A stretch of 64,000 nucleotides of DNA from Pseudonocardia sp. HH130629-09 (GCF_001294645.1 NZ_CP011868.1:62001-126000); one strand, 5' to 3'; positions 25,687 through 34,609 are shown, counted from the stretch's first letter. Made by a program: numbers and translations. The notes: generated by a model not told the origin, from the letters alone.

Positions 25687-26421
25687 ATGCCGACCCTCGT
25701 ACTGCTGCGTCACGGTCAGAGCGACTGGAACGCGAAGAACCTGTTCACCGGCTGGGTGGACGTGCCGCTCTCCTCCCAGGGCGAGGCCGAGGCCCGCCGC
25801 GGCGGCGAGCTGCTGGCCGAGGCGGGCGTCGCGCCGGACGTCGTGCACACCTCCCTGCTGCGTCGTGCCATCTCCACCGCGAACATCGCCCTCGACGCCG
25901 CCGACCGGCACTGGATCCCGGTCAGGCGCGACTGGCGCCTCAACGAGCGCCACTACGGCGCCCTGCAGGGCAAGGACAAGAAGCAGACCCTGGAGCAGTA
26001 CGGCGAGGAGCAGTTCATGCTCTGGCGCCGCTCCTACGACACCCCGCCGCCGCCCATCGAGAAGGGCTCGGAGTTCTCCCAGGACGCCGATCCGCGCTAC
26101 GCCGGTGTCGACGCGCCGTTGACCGAGTGCCTGGCCGACGTCGTCGACCGGTTCCTGCCGTACTGGACCGAGGCCGTGGTGCCGGACCTGCGCGACGGGA
26201 AGGTCGTGCTGCTCGCCGCGCACGGGAACTCGCTGCGCGCGCTGGTGAAGTACCTCGACGGGATCTCCGACGCCGACATCGCCGGTCTCAACATCCCCAC
26301 CGGCATCCCGCTCGTCTACGACCTCGACGACGACCTGGCGCCGACGAACCCCGGCGGGCGCTACCTCGACCCGGCCGCGGCGCAGGAGGCCATCGCCGGG
26401 GTGGCGAACCAGGGCCGCTGA
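25687..26421 (+). CDS. gpmA: Phosphoglycerate mutase, 2,3-BPG-dependent (GpmA)
   Basis: Glycolytic enzyme of 244 residues interconverting 3- and 2-phosphoglycerate. Histidine phosphatase fold with the phosphorylated His in [10 protein letters not shown] (His9), the substrate loop [11 protein letters not shown], Glu/Tyr in [15 protein letters not shown], and the second His in [16 protein letters not shown]. The length is that of the dimeric/tetrameric dPGM group. CAGGCT (25674-25679) is 7 nt upstream of ATG. It precedes senX3-regX3 as in M. tuberculosis (gpm1, Rv0489), so it marks the right edge of the accessory block. Confidence 0.96.
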   Translation: MPTLVLLRHGQSDWNAKNLFTGWVDVPLSSQGEAEARRGGELLAEAGVAPDVVHTSLLRRAISTANIALDAADRHWIPVRRDWRLNERHYGALQGKDKKQTLEQYGEEQFMLWRRSYDTPPPPIEKGSEFSQDADPRYAGVDAPLTECLADVVDRFLPYWTEAVVPDLRDGKVVLLAAHGNSLRALVKYLDGISDADIAGLNIPTGIPLVYDLDDDLAPTNPGGRYLDPAAAQEAIAGVANQGR

Positions 26422-26504
26422 CCCCACCCCACCCCGTCGTGCTCCCAGGGGCACCCTCGCGGCGCTCTCAGCCTCGAAAGTGACCCTGGGGACCTCGGGG
26501 CGGG

Positions 26505-26537
26505 GTTCGCTGAACCCACGGTGAACGGGGACCGAAC
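26505..26537 (-). promoter_or_regulatory. Triple 11-bp direct repeat, likely RegX3 (PHO-box-like) site
   Basis: Read on the minus strand, three adjoining 11-mers each begin GTTC: GTTCGGTCCCC (26537-26527), GTTCACCGTGG (26526-26516) and GTTCAGCGAAC (26515-26505). The 11-bp phasing and GTTCACC core are those of PhoP/RegX3-type boxes in actinobacteria. The site ends 84 bp before the senX3 start and about 72 bp before its -10 (26610-26615), as expected for autoregulation. Confidence 0.65.
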
Positions 26538-26621
26538 AGTGTCGCGCGGAGGGGTCGCGGGCGTCACCATCCGGTGTCCGGCGCTGGTCAGGGGGTACCC
26601 CCGGCTGCCTACCATGCACCC

Positions 26622-27884
26622 GTGACCACGCTCGCGTGGCTGATCTCGGCCCTCGCCCTGCTCCTCGGTCTCGCGGCCGGGGTGGCACTGGCGCGACGGT
26701 CGTCGCACGGCCGGACCAGCCCCGGCACCGGCCGCCCTCCGGCGGACCCCGTCGCCGTCGACGGCCCCACCCTCGGCGAGCTGCTGCACCGCACGTTCCG
26801 GCAGTCGAGCTCCGGGCTCGCCGTCGTCGGGGCCGGGGGCGAGGTGCTCCTGCACAACCGGCGGGCCGCCGCGCTCGGCGCCGTCACCGGCGAGCGGCTC
26901 GACCCGCGCGCGCTCGCCGCCTGCCGACGGGTGCAGGGCGGGGACCGGCTGCTCGCCTCCGGCGACTACACCGTCGACCTCTCGCCGCTGGACCGCACGC
27001 CCCGCGGCCCGGTCGCGGTGCAGGCCCGGATCCGCTCCCTCGGCGACGGCTTCGCGCTCGTCGAGGCCGTCGACACCTCCGAGGTTGCCCGGCTGGAGGC
27101 GACCCGACGTGACTTCGTCGCCAACGTCTCGCACGAGCTCAAGACCCCCGTCGGCGCGGTCGCGCTGCTGGCCGAGGCCCTGCTCGACAGCCTCGACGGC
27201 CTGGAGCGCGCCGACGGCGGCGAGCCCGACCCGGACGCGGTCGGCGAGGTCCGCCGGTTCGGCGACAAGCTGCTGCGCGAGGCGACCCGGATGGGCAACC
27301 TGGTCTCGGAGCTGATCGCCCTGTCCCGGCTCACCGGTGCCGAACGGCTGCCCGCGCTGGCCGCCGTCGACGTCGACGAGGTCGTCTCCGAGGCGCTGGC
27401 CCGCAGCCGCAACTCCGCCGAGTCGCACGCCGTCGAGATCACCGCCGACGAGAACTCGGGGCTGGTCGTCGACGGCGACCGCACGCTGCTCGTCACCGCG
27501 CTGACGAACCTGCTGGAGAACGCGATCGCCTACTCCGCGGCGGACTCGTCGGTGTCGGTGAGCCGGCGCGCGGTCGACGGCTCGATCGAGATCGCCGTGA
27601 CCGACCGCGGCATCGGCATCGCCCCCGAGCACCAGCAGCGGGTCTTCGAGCGCTTCTTCCGGGTCGACCCGGCCCGCTCGCGGGCCACCGGCGGCACCGG
27701 GCTCGGCCTGGCGATCGTCAAGCACGTCTGCGCCAACCACGGTGGCGAGGTGCGGCTGTGGAGCCGCCCCGGCACCGGATCGACCTTCACCATGCGCCTG
27801 CCCGCCCGGATGGGCATCGGCGGCGCCCCGCACGGTGAGGCTGCCGTCGGCAGCTCCCCCCAGACCGCCGGAACCGGAGGATGA
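26622..27884 (+). CDS. senX3: Sensor histidine kinase SenX3
   Basis: Membrane sensor kinase of 420 residues that, with RegX3, governs the phosphate-starvation response. A membrane span is at residues 4-24; a PAS-like segment follows (LGELLHRTFRQSSSGLAVVGAGGEVLLHNRRAAALG as residues 51-86). The DHp helix carries His171 in FVANVSHELKTPVGA; then NLLENAIAYS (N-box), DRGIGIAPEHQQRVFERFFRVD (G1/F) and GGTGLGLAIVKHV (G2). GTG 26622 has TACCAT (26610-26615) exactly 6 nt upstream: a leaderless mRNA. One base separates it from regX3. Confidence 0.95.
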   Translation: MTTLAWLISALALLLGLAAGVALARRSSHGRTSPGTGRPPADPVAVDGPTLGELLHRTFRQSSSGLAVVGAGGEVLLHNRRAAALGAVTGERLDPRALAACRRVQGGDRLLASGDYTVDLSPLDRTPRGPVAVQARIRSLGDGFALVEAVDTSEVARLEATRRDFVANVSHELKTPVGAVALLAEALLDSLDGLERADGGEPDPDAVGEVRRFGDKLLREATRMGNLVSELIALSRLTGAERLPALAAVDVDEVVSEALARSRNSAESHAVEITADENSGLVVDGDRTLLVTALTNLLENAIAYSAADSSVSVSRRAVDGSIEIAVTDRGIGIAPEHQQRVFERFFRVDPARSRATGGTGLGLAIVKHVCANHGGEVRLWSRPGTGSTFTMRLPARMGIGGAPHGEAAVGSSPQTAGTGG

Positions 27885-27885
27885 G

Positions 27886-28575
27886 ATGACCAGGGTGCTG
27901 ATCGTCGAGGACGAGGAGTCCTTCGCCGACCCGCTCGCGTTCATGCTGCGCAAGGAGGGGTTCACCACCGCCGTCGCGGCCAACGGCAACGACGCGCTGA
28001 GCGAGTTCGACCGCAACGGTGCCGACATCGTGCTGCTGGACCTGATGCTGCCCGGCATGAGCGGCACCGACGTCTGCAAGGCGCTGCGCTCCCGCTCCGC
28101 CGTGCCGGTGATCATGGTGACCGCCCGGGACAGCGAGATCGACAAGGTGGTCGGGCTGGAGCTCGGCGCCGACGACTACGTCACCAAGCCCTACTCGGCG
28201 CGCGAGCTCATCGCCCGCGTCCGCGCGGTGCTGCGCCGCGGCGGCGAGGCCGGCGGCGAGGCCGAGGGCGGCACCGGTGTCCTGGAGGCCGGCCCGGTGC
28301 GGATGGACGTCGAGCGGCACGTCGTGTCGGTCAACGGCGACGAGGTCGCGCTCCCGCTCAAGGAGTTCGACCTGCTGGAGTACCTGCTGCGCAACGTCGG
28401 ACGGGTGCTCACCCGGGCCCAGCTGATCGACCGGGTGTGGGGCGCGGACTACGTCGGCGACACCAAGACCCTCGACGTGCACGTCAAGCGGCTGCGGTCC
28501 AAGGTCGAGGGCGACCCCTCGGCGCCCAAGCACCTGGTCACGGTGCGCGGGCTCGGCTACAAGTTCGACATGTGA
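27886..28575 (+). CDS. regX3: Response regulator RegX3
   Basis: OmpR/PhoB-family regulator of 229 residues partnered with SenX3. The receiver domain has Asp9/Glu10 in LIVEDEES, the phospho-acceptor Asp52 in IVLLDLMLPG, Thr in VTARDSE and Lys in VTKPYSARE. The C-terminal winged helix reads LKEFDLLEYLLRNVGRVLTR, DTKTLDVHVKRLRSKVE and TVRGLGYKFDM. ATG 27886 follows GGAGGA within the senX3 stop region, so the pair is co-translated. It probably binds the triple repeat upstream of senX3 and phosphate genes elsewhere. Confidence 0.96.
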   Translation: MTRVLIVEDEESFADPLAFMLRKEGFTTAVAANGNDALSEFDRNGADIVLLDLMLPGMSGTDVCKALRSRSAVPVIMVTARDSEIDKVVGLELGADDYVTKPYSARELIARVRAVLRRGGEAGGEAEGGTGVLEAGPVRMDVERHVVSVNGDEVALPLKEFDLLEYLLRNVGRVLTRAQLIDRVWGADYVGDTKTLDVHVKRLRSKVEGDPSAPKHLVTVRGLGYKFDM

Positions 28576-28621
28576 GCCAGGGGTTGCCCGACGGTCGATA
28601 ACGGCTCGGTAACCTGACCGG

Positions 28622-29629
28622 GTGCGCCTGGCCGTTCTCGACGTGGGGTCCAACACCGTCCATCTGCTGGTGGTGGACGCCCACCGGGGTGCCCATCCGA
28701 AGCCCATGTCGTCGGAGAAGGACCAGCTGCGTCTGGCCGAGCATCTCGACCGCAAGGGCGCGCTGAGCCGCGACGGGGTGAAGGCGCTGCTGGAGAGCGT
28801 GCACCGGGCCCGGGACACCGCCCGGGCCGCCGGCTGCGACGACCTCCTGGCGTTCGCCACCTCCGCGCTGCGCGACGCGACGAACTCCGCCGAGGTGCTC
28901 GCCCGGGTGCAGCGCGAGACCGGGGTGGCGCTGGAGGTCCTGCCCGGCGAGGACGAGGCCCGCTGGACCTTCCTCGCCGTCCGCCGCTGGTGCGGCTGGT
29001 CGGCCGGGCGGCTGCTCGTGCTCGACATCGGCGGCGGCTCGCTGGAGCTGGCCGTCGGTCGGGACGAGACCCCCGACGTCGCCGCGTCGGCGCCGCTCGG
29101 CGCGGGGCGGCTGACCCGCGACGCGTTCACCTCCGACCCGCCGTCGCGGGCGGAGGTCGCCGCGCTGACCGAACGGGTCCGCGACGAGATCGCCCCCATC
29201 GCCGGACGGCTGCGTGCCGCGGGCCGCCCGGACCGGGCCGTGGGCACCTCCAAGACCTTCCGGACGCTGGCCCGGCTGGCCGGCGCCGCGCCGTCCAGCG
29301 CCGGGCCGGGGGCCCGCCGTACGCTGACCGCGCAGGGCCTGCGCCAGCTGTCGGCGTTCATCCCCCGGATGTCGGGTCCCGACCTCGCCGAGCTCGACGG
29401 CGTGAGCGCCAGCCGGGCGCATCAGCTCGTCGCCGGAGCGGTCGTCGCCCAGGCGGCGATGGACGCCCTCGGCGTGACCGAACTCGAGATCTGTCCGTGG
29501 GCGTTGCGCGAGGGAGTGATCCTCCGGCGCTTCGACATGTTCGATGGGACGAACGGGGACGACCGCTCGGCGCAGACATCCCCGGGCGGGCTTGGACCCT
29601 TGACAACGCACAGGGCACGGTGGTCGTGA
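28622..29629 (+). CDS. Ppx/GppA-family exopolyphosphatase (Rv0496-like)
   Basis: Protein of 335 residues of the ASKHA fold that cleaves terminal phosphate from polyphosphate or pppGpp. Motifs: the phosphate-1 loop [15 protein letters not shown] at the start, [49 protein letters not shown] (phosphate-2), and [14 protein letters not shown]. It is of the short, two-domain type lacking HD-like domains. GTG 28622 has TAACCT (28610-28615) 6 nt upstream. Its place after senX3-regX3 is the same as for M. tuberculosis Ppx1 and fits a phosphate-storage role. Confidence 0.93.
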   Translation: MRLAVLDVGSNTVHLLVVDAHRGAHPKPMSSEKDQLRLAEHLDRKGALSRDGVKALLESVHRARDTARAAGCDDLLAFATSALRDATNSAEVLARVQRETGVALEVLPGEDEARWTFLAVRRWCGWSAGRLLVLDIGGGSLELAVGRDETPDVAASAPLGAGRLTRDAFTSDPPSRAEVAALTERVRDEIAPIAGRLRAAGRPDRAVGTSKTFRTLARLAGAAPSSAGPGARRTLTAQGLRQLSAFIPRMSGPDLAELDGVSASRAHQLVAGAVVAQAAMDALGVTELEICPWALREGVILRRFDMFDGTNGDDRSAQTSPGGLGPLTTHRARWS

Positions 29630-31161
29630 TGAGTGTGGACAGCGGAGAGCCTCGCCAGCGGACGGTCGCGGAGCTCCTGGCCGCCAACGGCGGCCAGCAG
29701 CCCGGACGACGCCGCCGTCGTCGCGCCGCGGAGGACGACGAGGGCCCCGGTGCCCCGTCGTCCGCGGCACCCGCGCGGACCGACGTGGCGGCCCCGCCGC
29801 GACGCCCGGCGGCCGCCGACCGTGTCCGCCCGCCCGAGGGCGCGGGTGGGTTCGCCCCGCGCGGCGGCGACGGTCCGCCGCCCCTCGACCACCCCTCGTT
29901 CCCGCCCGCGCGCCGCCCCGACCCCTCCGAGGGCTCGACCGGGCGCGCGCCGGAGCCGTTCGTGCCGAACGGCAACGCGCCGAACGGCGGTGCCGCCCAC
30001 GGTGGCGCTCCGAACGGCGGCGCCCCGCACGGCAGTCCTGTGAACGGCGGCGGCCCGAACGGCAGCGGCCCGAACGGGGCCGCGGCCTTCGGCGGCGCCC
30101 CGCCCCGCAGGCCACAGGGCCCGCCCCCCGGGCAGTGGGCCGCGGGCCCCGGGCCGGCCACGCAGGCCCGTCCGTTCGCCCCCGAGCCGCAGGGCCCACC
30201 GAACGGCCGCGACGACGGCCCCGCCACCCAGGACTGGGGACCCCGCGGCGACGCCCCGCGCCCGTCCGGTCCGTACGGCCCCCCGCCCGGCACGGCCGAC
30301 GGCGTCGCCGACGAGATCCCGACCAGCCGGCTCGGCGCCCGCCGCCCGGCCCCCACGGCCGACGACGACGGTGGCCCGCCCACCCAGTTCGGCGCCCCGC
30401 CGCTGGACGACGAGCACGACGGTCCCACCGGACGTGCGCGTCCGGCCGACGCGGGCCCGCCCACCGGCGCCTACGACCCGTTCGCCGACGACTACGACGA
30501 CCGGCAGGGCTACGGCGACCAGCAGGACTACGCCGTCCGGCAGGGCTACGACGACCGGGGCTACGACGTCCGGCAGGGCTATCAGGACCGGGACCAGGGC
30601 TACGGCGACCGGGACCGGGGCTACGACGCCGACCCCCGCTACGACGGCCGGCACGGCCCCGCCGGGTACGACGACGGGCCCGGCTCCGCCGACGGCGGTC
30701 GCACCGGTGTGATGGCCCCCGAGCGCCCGCAGGACGACCGCGACCACGACGGCTACGAGGATCACGGCGAGCTCGCCGCTGGCGCGGTCGAGGACGACGA
30801 GCCCCCGCGCCGCCGCTCCGGGCGCCGCGACGCCGTCACCGACAGCGGTGCGCAGCCGCCCGCGGGCCTCGACGACGAGGCTCCGGCCGGTGCGGCGGGG
30901 ACCGGCCAGGCCTGGGCGGTCGTCATCGCCCAGTGGATCGGCGGCGCCGTCGCCGGTGCGGCGATCTGGGTGCTGTTCCGCTTCCTGTGGACCTCGCTGC
31001 CGATCGTCGCGCTGTCGCTCGCGGTCGTGCTGACCGTCGGGCTGGTGCTCGGTGTGCGGGCCCTGCTGCGCAACGACGACCTGAAGACCACGTTGTTCGC
31101 GGTTCTCGTCGGACTGCTGCTGACCGTGTCCCCGGCGATCCTGGTGTTGCTGGACCGGTAA
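29629..31161 (+). CDS. Disordered, repeat-rich membrane protein (Rv0497-like)
   Basis: Protein of 510 residues. The first 410 are low complexity: an Arg-rich patch ([14 protein letters not shown]), a Gly/Asn/Pro region with PNGG-type repeats (residues about 105-145), and a Tyr/Asp/Gln region with repeated RQGY units (about 285-345). The C-terminus has two or three hydrophobic spans (WAVVIAQWIGGAVAGAAIWVLF, LPIVALSLAVVLTVGLVLGV, TLFAVLVGLLLTVSPAILVLL). It corresponds in position to the M. tuberculosis membrane protein Rv0497, function unknown. ATG 29629 overlaps the ppx stop by one base. Confidence 0.8.
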   Translation: MSVDSGEPRQRTVAELLAANGGQQPGRRRRRRAAEDDEGPGAPSSAAPARTDVAAPPRRPAAADRVRPPEGAGGFAPRGGDGPPPLDHPSFPPARRPDPSEGSTGRAPEPFVPNGNAPNGGAAHGGAPNGGAPHGSPVNGGGPNGSGPNGAAAFGGAPPRRPQGPPPGQWAAGPGPATQARPFAPEPQGPPNGRDDGPATQDWGPRGDAPRPSGPYGPPPGTADGVADEIPTSRLGARRPAPTADDDGGPPTQFGAPPLDDEHDGPTGRARPADAGPPTGAYDPFADDYDDRQGYGDQQDYAVRQGYDDRGYDVRQGYQDRDQGYGDRDRGYDADPRYDGRHGPAGYDDGPGSADGGRTGVMAPERPQDDRDHDGYEDHGELAAGAVEDDEPPRRRSGRRDAVTDSGAQPPAGLDDEAPAGAAGTGQAWAVVIAQWIGGAVAGAAIWVLFRFLWTSLPIVALSLAVVLTVGLVLGVRALLRNDDLKTTLFAVLVGLLLTVSPAILVLLDR

Positions 31162-31163
31162 CG

Positions 31164-32048
31164 ATGAGCGACGGCGCGACGACTCCACGTTTCGTGACAC
31201 CGTCGCGCCCGCCCGTCGCCGACCCGACCGGGTCGGCACCCGTCGCGCTGTCCACGGCCTCGGTCTACCCGGAGGGCGTCGCCGCCGGGTTCGAGATCGC
31301 CGCCGAGCTGGGCTACGACGGCGTCGAGCTCATGATCTGGACCGACCCGGTCAGCCAGGACCCGCGAGCGGTCGAGCGTCTCGCCCACCGACACGGGGTG
31401 CCGATCCTCGCGGTGCATGCGCCCTGTCTGGCCGTCACCCAGCGGGTCTGGGGCGCCGACCCGGTGCACCGGCTGCGGCGCACCGTCGAGGTCGCCGCCC
31501 GGCTGGGCGCGCGCACCGTGGTGGTGCACCCGCCGTTCCGCTGGCAGCGCCGCTACGCCGGGGTCTTCGCCGACGAGGTCGCCCGCGCCCACGAGGTCCA
31601 CGACGTCACGCTGCCGGTGGAGAACATGTTCCCGGTGACCCGCGGCGCGATCAGCACCGTGCCCTACGCGCTGGGCCACGACCCGACGGAGATCGGGTTC
31701 GGCGCGTACACCCTGGACCTGTCGCACACCGCCGCGGCCGGGGTCGACGCGCTCGACCTCGCCGAGCGGATGGGCGACCGGCTCACCCACCTGCACCTCA
31801 CCGACGGCTCCGGCGCCCCGCGCGACGAGCACCTGGTCCCCGGCCGCGGGACGCAGCCGTGCGCCGAGGTGTGCGAGCGCCTGGCCGACTCCCGGTTCGC
31901 CGCGGACGGCGGCACCGTCGTGCTGGAGGTGTCGACCCGGCGCTGCCGGACCCGCCAGGAACGCACCGGCCTGCTCGCCGAGTCGCTGCTGTTCGCCCGG
32001 CTGCACCTCACGCCGACGATGTCCGCCATCGCTCCTACCCGTGGGTAA
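31164..32048 (+). CDS. Sugar-phosphate isomerase/epimerase-like TIM barrel (Rv0498-like)
   Basis: AP-endonuclease-2/xylose-isomerase-like TIM-barrel protein of 294 residues. Seen: STASVYPEG, ELGYDGVELMIWTDP, HRHGVPILAVHAPCL, ARTVVVHPPFRW, VTLPVENMFP, TLDLSHTAAAG and LTHLHLTDG, the strands that place metal-binding Glu, His and Asp. The substrate is unknown. Only 2 bp separate it from the upstream membrane gene. Its TAA stop is part of the TAACAT hexamer that likely drives the next gene. Confidence 0.88.
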   Translation: MSDGATTPRFVTPSRPPVADPTGSAPVALSTASVYPEGVAAGFEIAAELGYDGVELMIWTDPVSQDPRAVERLAHRHGVPILAVHAPCLAVTQRVWGADPVHRLRRTVEVAARLGARTVVVHPPFRWQRRYAGVFADEVARAHEVHDVTLPVENMFPVTRGAISTVPYALGHDPTEIGFGAYTLDLSHTAAAGVDALDLAERMGDRLTHLHLTDGSGAPRDEHLVPGRGTQPCAEVCERLADSRFAADGGTVVLEVSTRRCRTRQERTGLLAESLLFARLHLTPTMSAIAPTRG

Positions 32049-32057
32049 CATGCTCGC

Positions 32058-32903
32058 ATGAGCAGTACGACGGTCCGGCCGTTCGCCGACGCGCACGACA
32101 TCGAGCACCTCGGGGACGGCCGGTTCCGCGCCCGGCTCGACGGGACCTGGGCGATCGGGGACAAGGCGTTCGGCGGCCTGCTGATGGTGCTCATGGCCAA
32201 GTCCGGGCTGGCCCGCCTCGCGGCCGACGAGGCACCCGCACCCGACCCGCTCGCCGTCGCCGTGGACTTCCTGCGCGCGCCGGACCTGGGGCCGGTCGAG
32301 ATCACGACCGACCCGCTCAAGATCGGGCGGACGGTGTCCACGGTCGCCGTCCGACTGCACCAGCAGGGCCGGCTCATGCTGCACTCCACGGTCACCGCCG
32401 GTGTGCTCCCGACCGACGCCCCGCGCCTGGACGACGGCTCCGCGCTCGCCGTCGAACCGGACCCGGACGCGCTCGACCCGGCCTCGGCCGAGGGTGGCGC
32501 GCGCGGCCTCGCCGCCGCCTGCGAGCTGCGCTACCCGCGCGGTGCCCTGCCGTTCCTGCGCGGCGAGACCGGGCCGCCGGAGATGGCCGGCTGGGTCCGC
32601 CCGCGCGGGGAGGAGCCCGACGTGCTGTTCGCGCTGATGTCCGGCGACATCCTGCCCCCGACCGTGTTCAACCTCGGCGGCTCCCTCGGCTGGGCGCCGA
32701 CGGTGCAGCTCACCGCGCTGCTGCGGGGCCGCCCGGCTCCGGGCTGGCTGCGGGTCGAGTCCCGCTCCTGCGCCGTGGCGAGCCCGTCGGTCGGTGGTGG
32801 GGTGTCGAGCGCGCAGTTCGACGAGGACGTCACCGTCGTCGACGCGCACGGCCGCACCGTCTGCCAGGCCCGCCAGCTCGCCCTGGCCCCACAGGCCGGC
32901 TGA
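32058..32903 (+). CDS. TesB-like double-hotdog acyl-CoA thioesterase (Rv0499-like)
   Basis: Protein of 281 residues with two hotdog repeats, the layout of TesB/acyl-CoA thioesterase-II-like proteins. The first repeat has WAIGDKAFGGLLMVLMAKSGLARL and LAVAVDFLRAPDLGPVEITTDPLKIGRTVSTVAVRL (residues 33-105); the second has LFALMSGDILPPTVFNLGGSLGWAPTVQLTALL, then VSSAQFDEDVTVVDAHGRTVCQARQLAL. TAACAT (32046-32051) lies 6 nt before ATG. The substrate is unknown; lipid or polyketide thioesters are likely. Confidence 0.85.
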   Translation: MSSTTVRPFADAHDIEHLGDGRFRARLDGTWAIGDKAFGGLLMVLMAKSGLARLAADEAPAPDPLAVAVDFLRAPDLGPVEITTDPLKIGRTVSTVAVRLHQQGRLMLHSTVTAGVLPTDAPRLDDGSALAVEPDPDALDPASAEGGARGLAAACELRYPRGALPFLRGETGPPEMAGWVRPRGEEPDVLFALMSGDILPPTVFNLGGSLGWAPTVQLTALLRGRPAPGWLRVESRSCAVASPSVGGGVSSAQFDEDVTVVDAHGRTVCQARQLALAPQAG

Positions 32904-32923
32904 GGGGTTCCTACGCTCCTCCC

Positions 32924-33724
32924 ATGACGAGGATCGCGGTACTGGGTGGGGGACGGATCGGCGAGGCGCTGCTCGGCGGGCTGCTGGCGGCCGGGCGGGA
33001 CGCCGGTGACCTGGTGGTGGCCGAGCGGTCCCCGGCCCGGGCGCAGGAGCTGACCGCGTCGCTGGGGGTGACCGCGGCCCCGGTCGACGAGGCGGTGCGC
33101 GGGGCCGGGACGGTGGTCGTCGCGGTCAAGCCGCAGGACGTCGTCACGCTGCTCGGTGAGGTCGCCGGAGTGCTGGAGCCGGGCGCGCTCGTCGTGTCCC
33201 TGTGCGCGGGCCTGCCGACCTCGCTGTTCGAGGGCGCCCTGCCCGAGGGCACGCCGGTCGTGCGCGTCATGCCGAACACCCCGATGCTGCTGGGCGCGGC
33301 GATGTGCGCGATCTCCCCGGGCGCGCACGCAACGCCCGCGCACCTCGACGAGACCGAGACGCTGCTGTCCACCGTCGGTGCGGTGCTGCGCCTGGACGAG
33401 GCGAAGCAGGACGCCGCGACAGCCCTGTCCGGCTCCGGGCCCGCGTACTTCTTCCTCGTCGCCGAGGCGATGATCGAGGCCGGGGTCCGGCTGGGCCTGA
33501 CCCGCCCGGACGCGACCGAGCTGACCGTGCAGACCGCGCTCGGCGCCGCGCGGATGCTGCGCGAGACCGGCGAGCACCCCGCGGTGCTGCGGGAGAACGT
33601 CACCTCGCCCGCCGGGACCACGGCCGCCGCCCTGCGCGAGCTGGAGCGGCACGGGCTGCGCGCGGCACTGGCCGACGCGGTCACCGCAGCGTACGACCGC
33701 TCGGTGGCGCTCGGTCGCGGCTGA
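32924..33724 (+). CDS. proC: Pyrroline-5-carboxylate reductase ProC
   Basis: Last step of proline synthesis, reducing P5C with NAD(P)H. It is 266 residues long: Rossmann start IAVLGGGRIGEALLGGLL, the KPQDV strand, GLPTSLFEG, VVRVMPNTPMLLGAAMCAISPG, and the dimer/active-site signature ALSGSGPAYFFLVAEAMIEAG plus ENVTSPAGTTAAALRELE (P5CR signature). TACGCT (32912-32917) sits 6 nt before ATG 32924. Glutamate semialdehyde made by RocD in the same window cyclises to its substrate, linking arginine to proline. Confidence 0.96.
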   Translation: MTRIAVLGGGRIGEALLGGLLAAGRDAGDLVVAERSPARAQELTASLGVTAAPVDEAVRGAGTVVVAVKPQDVVTLLGEVAGVLEPGALVVSLCAGLPTSLFEGALPEGTPVVRVMPNTPMLLGAAMCAISPGAHATPAHLDETETLLSTVGAVLRLDEAKQDAATALSGSGPAYFFLVAEAMIEAGVRLGLTRPDATELTVQTALGAARMLRETGEHPAVLRENVTSPAGTTAAALRELERHGLRAALADAVTAAYDRSVALGRG

Positions 33725-33909
33725 CCGGACCAGCGGTACCTCGTTCAGCGCATCGTGTGACGGAAAGTCACTCGGACGCGCCGTGCCATAGCACGATCGA
33801 GCCCGCCTCTGGCGGACCGATCGTCACATCCGCCCCGGTAGACTGCATCTGCATCCCCCACCACCGGGCGAACCGGGGAACCCCTCTCGGGGGAGGAAGG
33901 CGGTGCCCC

Positions 33910-34122
33910 ATGGCGGCGGAACGACCCGAGCCCCTGCGGTCGTCCCAGGTCCAGTTCCTGACGGTGGCCGAGGTCGCGTCGATGATGCGCGTCTCCAAGA
34001 TGACCGTGTACCGGCTCGTCCACTCGGGCGAGCTGCCCGCTGCGCGGGTCGGTCGCTCGTTCCGTGTGCCGCAGCGCGCGGTGGAGGACTACCTGCGCAA
34101 CGCCTACTTCGACGCGGGCTGA
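33910..34122 (+). CDS. Small excisionase/MerR-like HTH protein (Rv0500A-like)
   Basis: Winged-helix DNA-binding protein of 70 residues: FLTVAEVASMMRVSKMTVYRLVHSGELPAARVGRSFRVPQRAVEDYL (residues 18-64) is the DNA-binding/excisionase-family fold. It resembles BldC in architecture but differs in the recognition helix (SKMTVYRLVHSG versus DPKTVTRWASAG in the second copy at 61.1 kb). ATG 33910 follows GGGGGAGGAAGG. A TAGACT hexamer at 33839-33844 suggests a leader of about 60 nt. It lies between proC and bS22 as in mycobacteria. Confidence 0.9.
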   Translation: MAAERPEPLRSSQVQFLTVAEVASMMRVSKMTVYRLVHSGELPAARVGRSFRVPQRAVEDYLRNAYFDAG

Positions 34123-34154
34123 TCCCCGGTGGGGTGACGGCCGGTACGCCCGGG

Positions 34155-34332
34155 TAGACTGGTGAACCGGCTGCCGACCCCCACCGGTCGCATCGCGTCG
34201 TCGCCCGCTCCGGCGGGCGTCGCCCGGCCCGCGCCTCGTGTCCACGTGCACGGATCGTGCGGGCGGCCCACTCCGAGGTCACCCGGTGGAGCGGTCGCTG
34301 ACGATCTGCGTCGACACAGGAGGAGCACCCAC
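34155..34332 (+). promoter_or_regulatory. Promoter and long leader of the bS22 gene
   Basis: TAGACT at 34155-34160 is a good actinobacterial -10; transcription would then begin near 34167 and leave a leader of about 165 nt, ending in AGGAG (34321-34325) 8 nt before ATG. The leader is GC-rich with several short inverted repeats. Translational feedback by a ribosomal protein is possible but not shown. Confidence 0.45.
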
Positions 34333-34434
34333 ATGGGCTCGGTCATCAAGAAGCGCCGCAAGCGGATGTCGAAGAAGAAGCACCGCAAGCTGCTGCGCAA
34401 GACCCGGGTGCAGCGCCGCAAGCTCGGCAAGTGA
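34333..34434 (+). CDS. Small ribosomal protein bS22 (Rv0500B)
   Basis: Peptide of 33 residues, [19 protein letters not shown] and then [14 protein letters not shown], almost entirely basic. This is the actinobacterial 30S protein bS22 (AURKAIP1/COX24-like), seen bound near the decoding region in mycobacterial ribosomes. The start is set by AGGAG 8 nt upstream. A strong hairpin follows the stop. Such genes are often missed by automated calling because of their length. Confidence 0.95.
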   Translation: MGSVIKKRRKRMSKKKHRKLLRKTRVQRRKLGK

Positions 34435-34440
34435 CTCGCG

Positions 34441-34482
34441 CACCGGCCGCGTGCCCGCCCTCCGACGGGTGCGCGGCCGGTG
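34441..34482 (+). terminator. Hairpin after bS22
   Basis: CACCGGCCGCG (34441-34451) pairs perfectly with CGCGGCCGGTG (34472-34482); the stem continues through two G-T pairs into CCCG/CGGG, giving about 17 bp and an 8-nt loop, 7 nt after the stop codon. TCGTTGTGG follows, only weakly U-rich. Confidence 0.7.
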
Positions 34483-34609
34483 TCGTTGTGGCGGTCCGTA
34501 CCCCGGTCGGACGCGTCGCGCACCTCACGTGTCCGCGTACCTGCCCGGTGTGACGGGGCGGGTCTACGATCGGACGATCTCGCGTCAGCCCCCGGTGAAC
34601 GGAGCGCCC

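Noticed and set aside
34238..34609. Open frame extending the epimerase upstream across bS22
   Set aside because: It overlaps the certain bS22 gene and its terminator; the Rossmann start and GGAG support ATG 34610.
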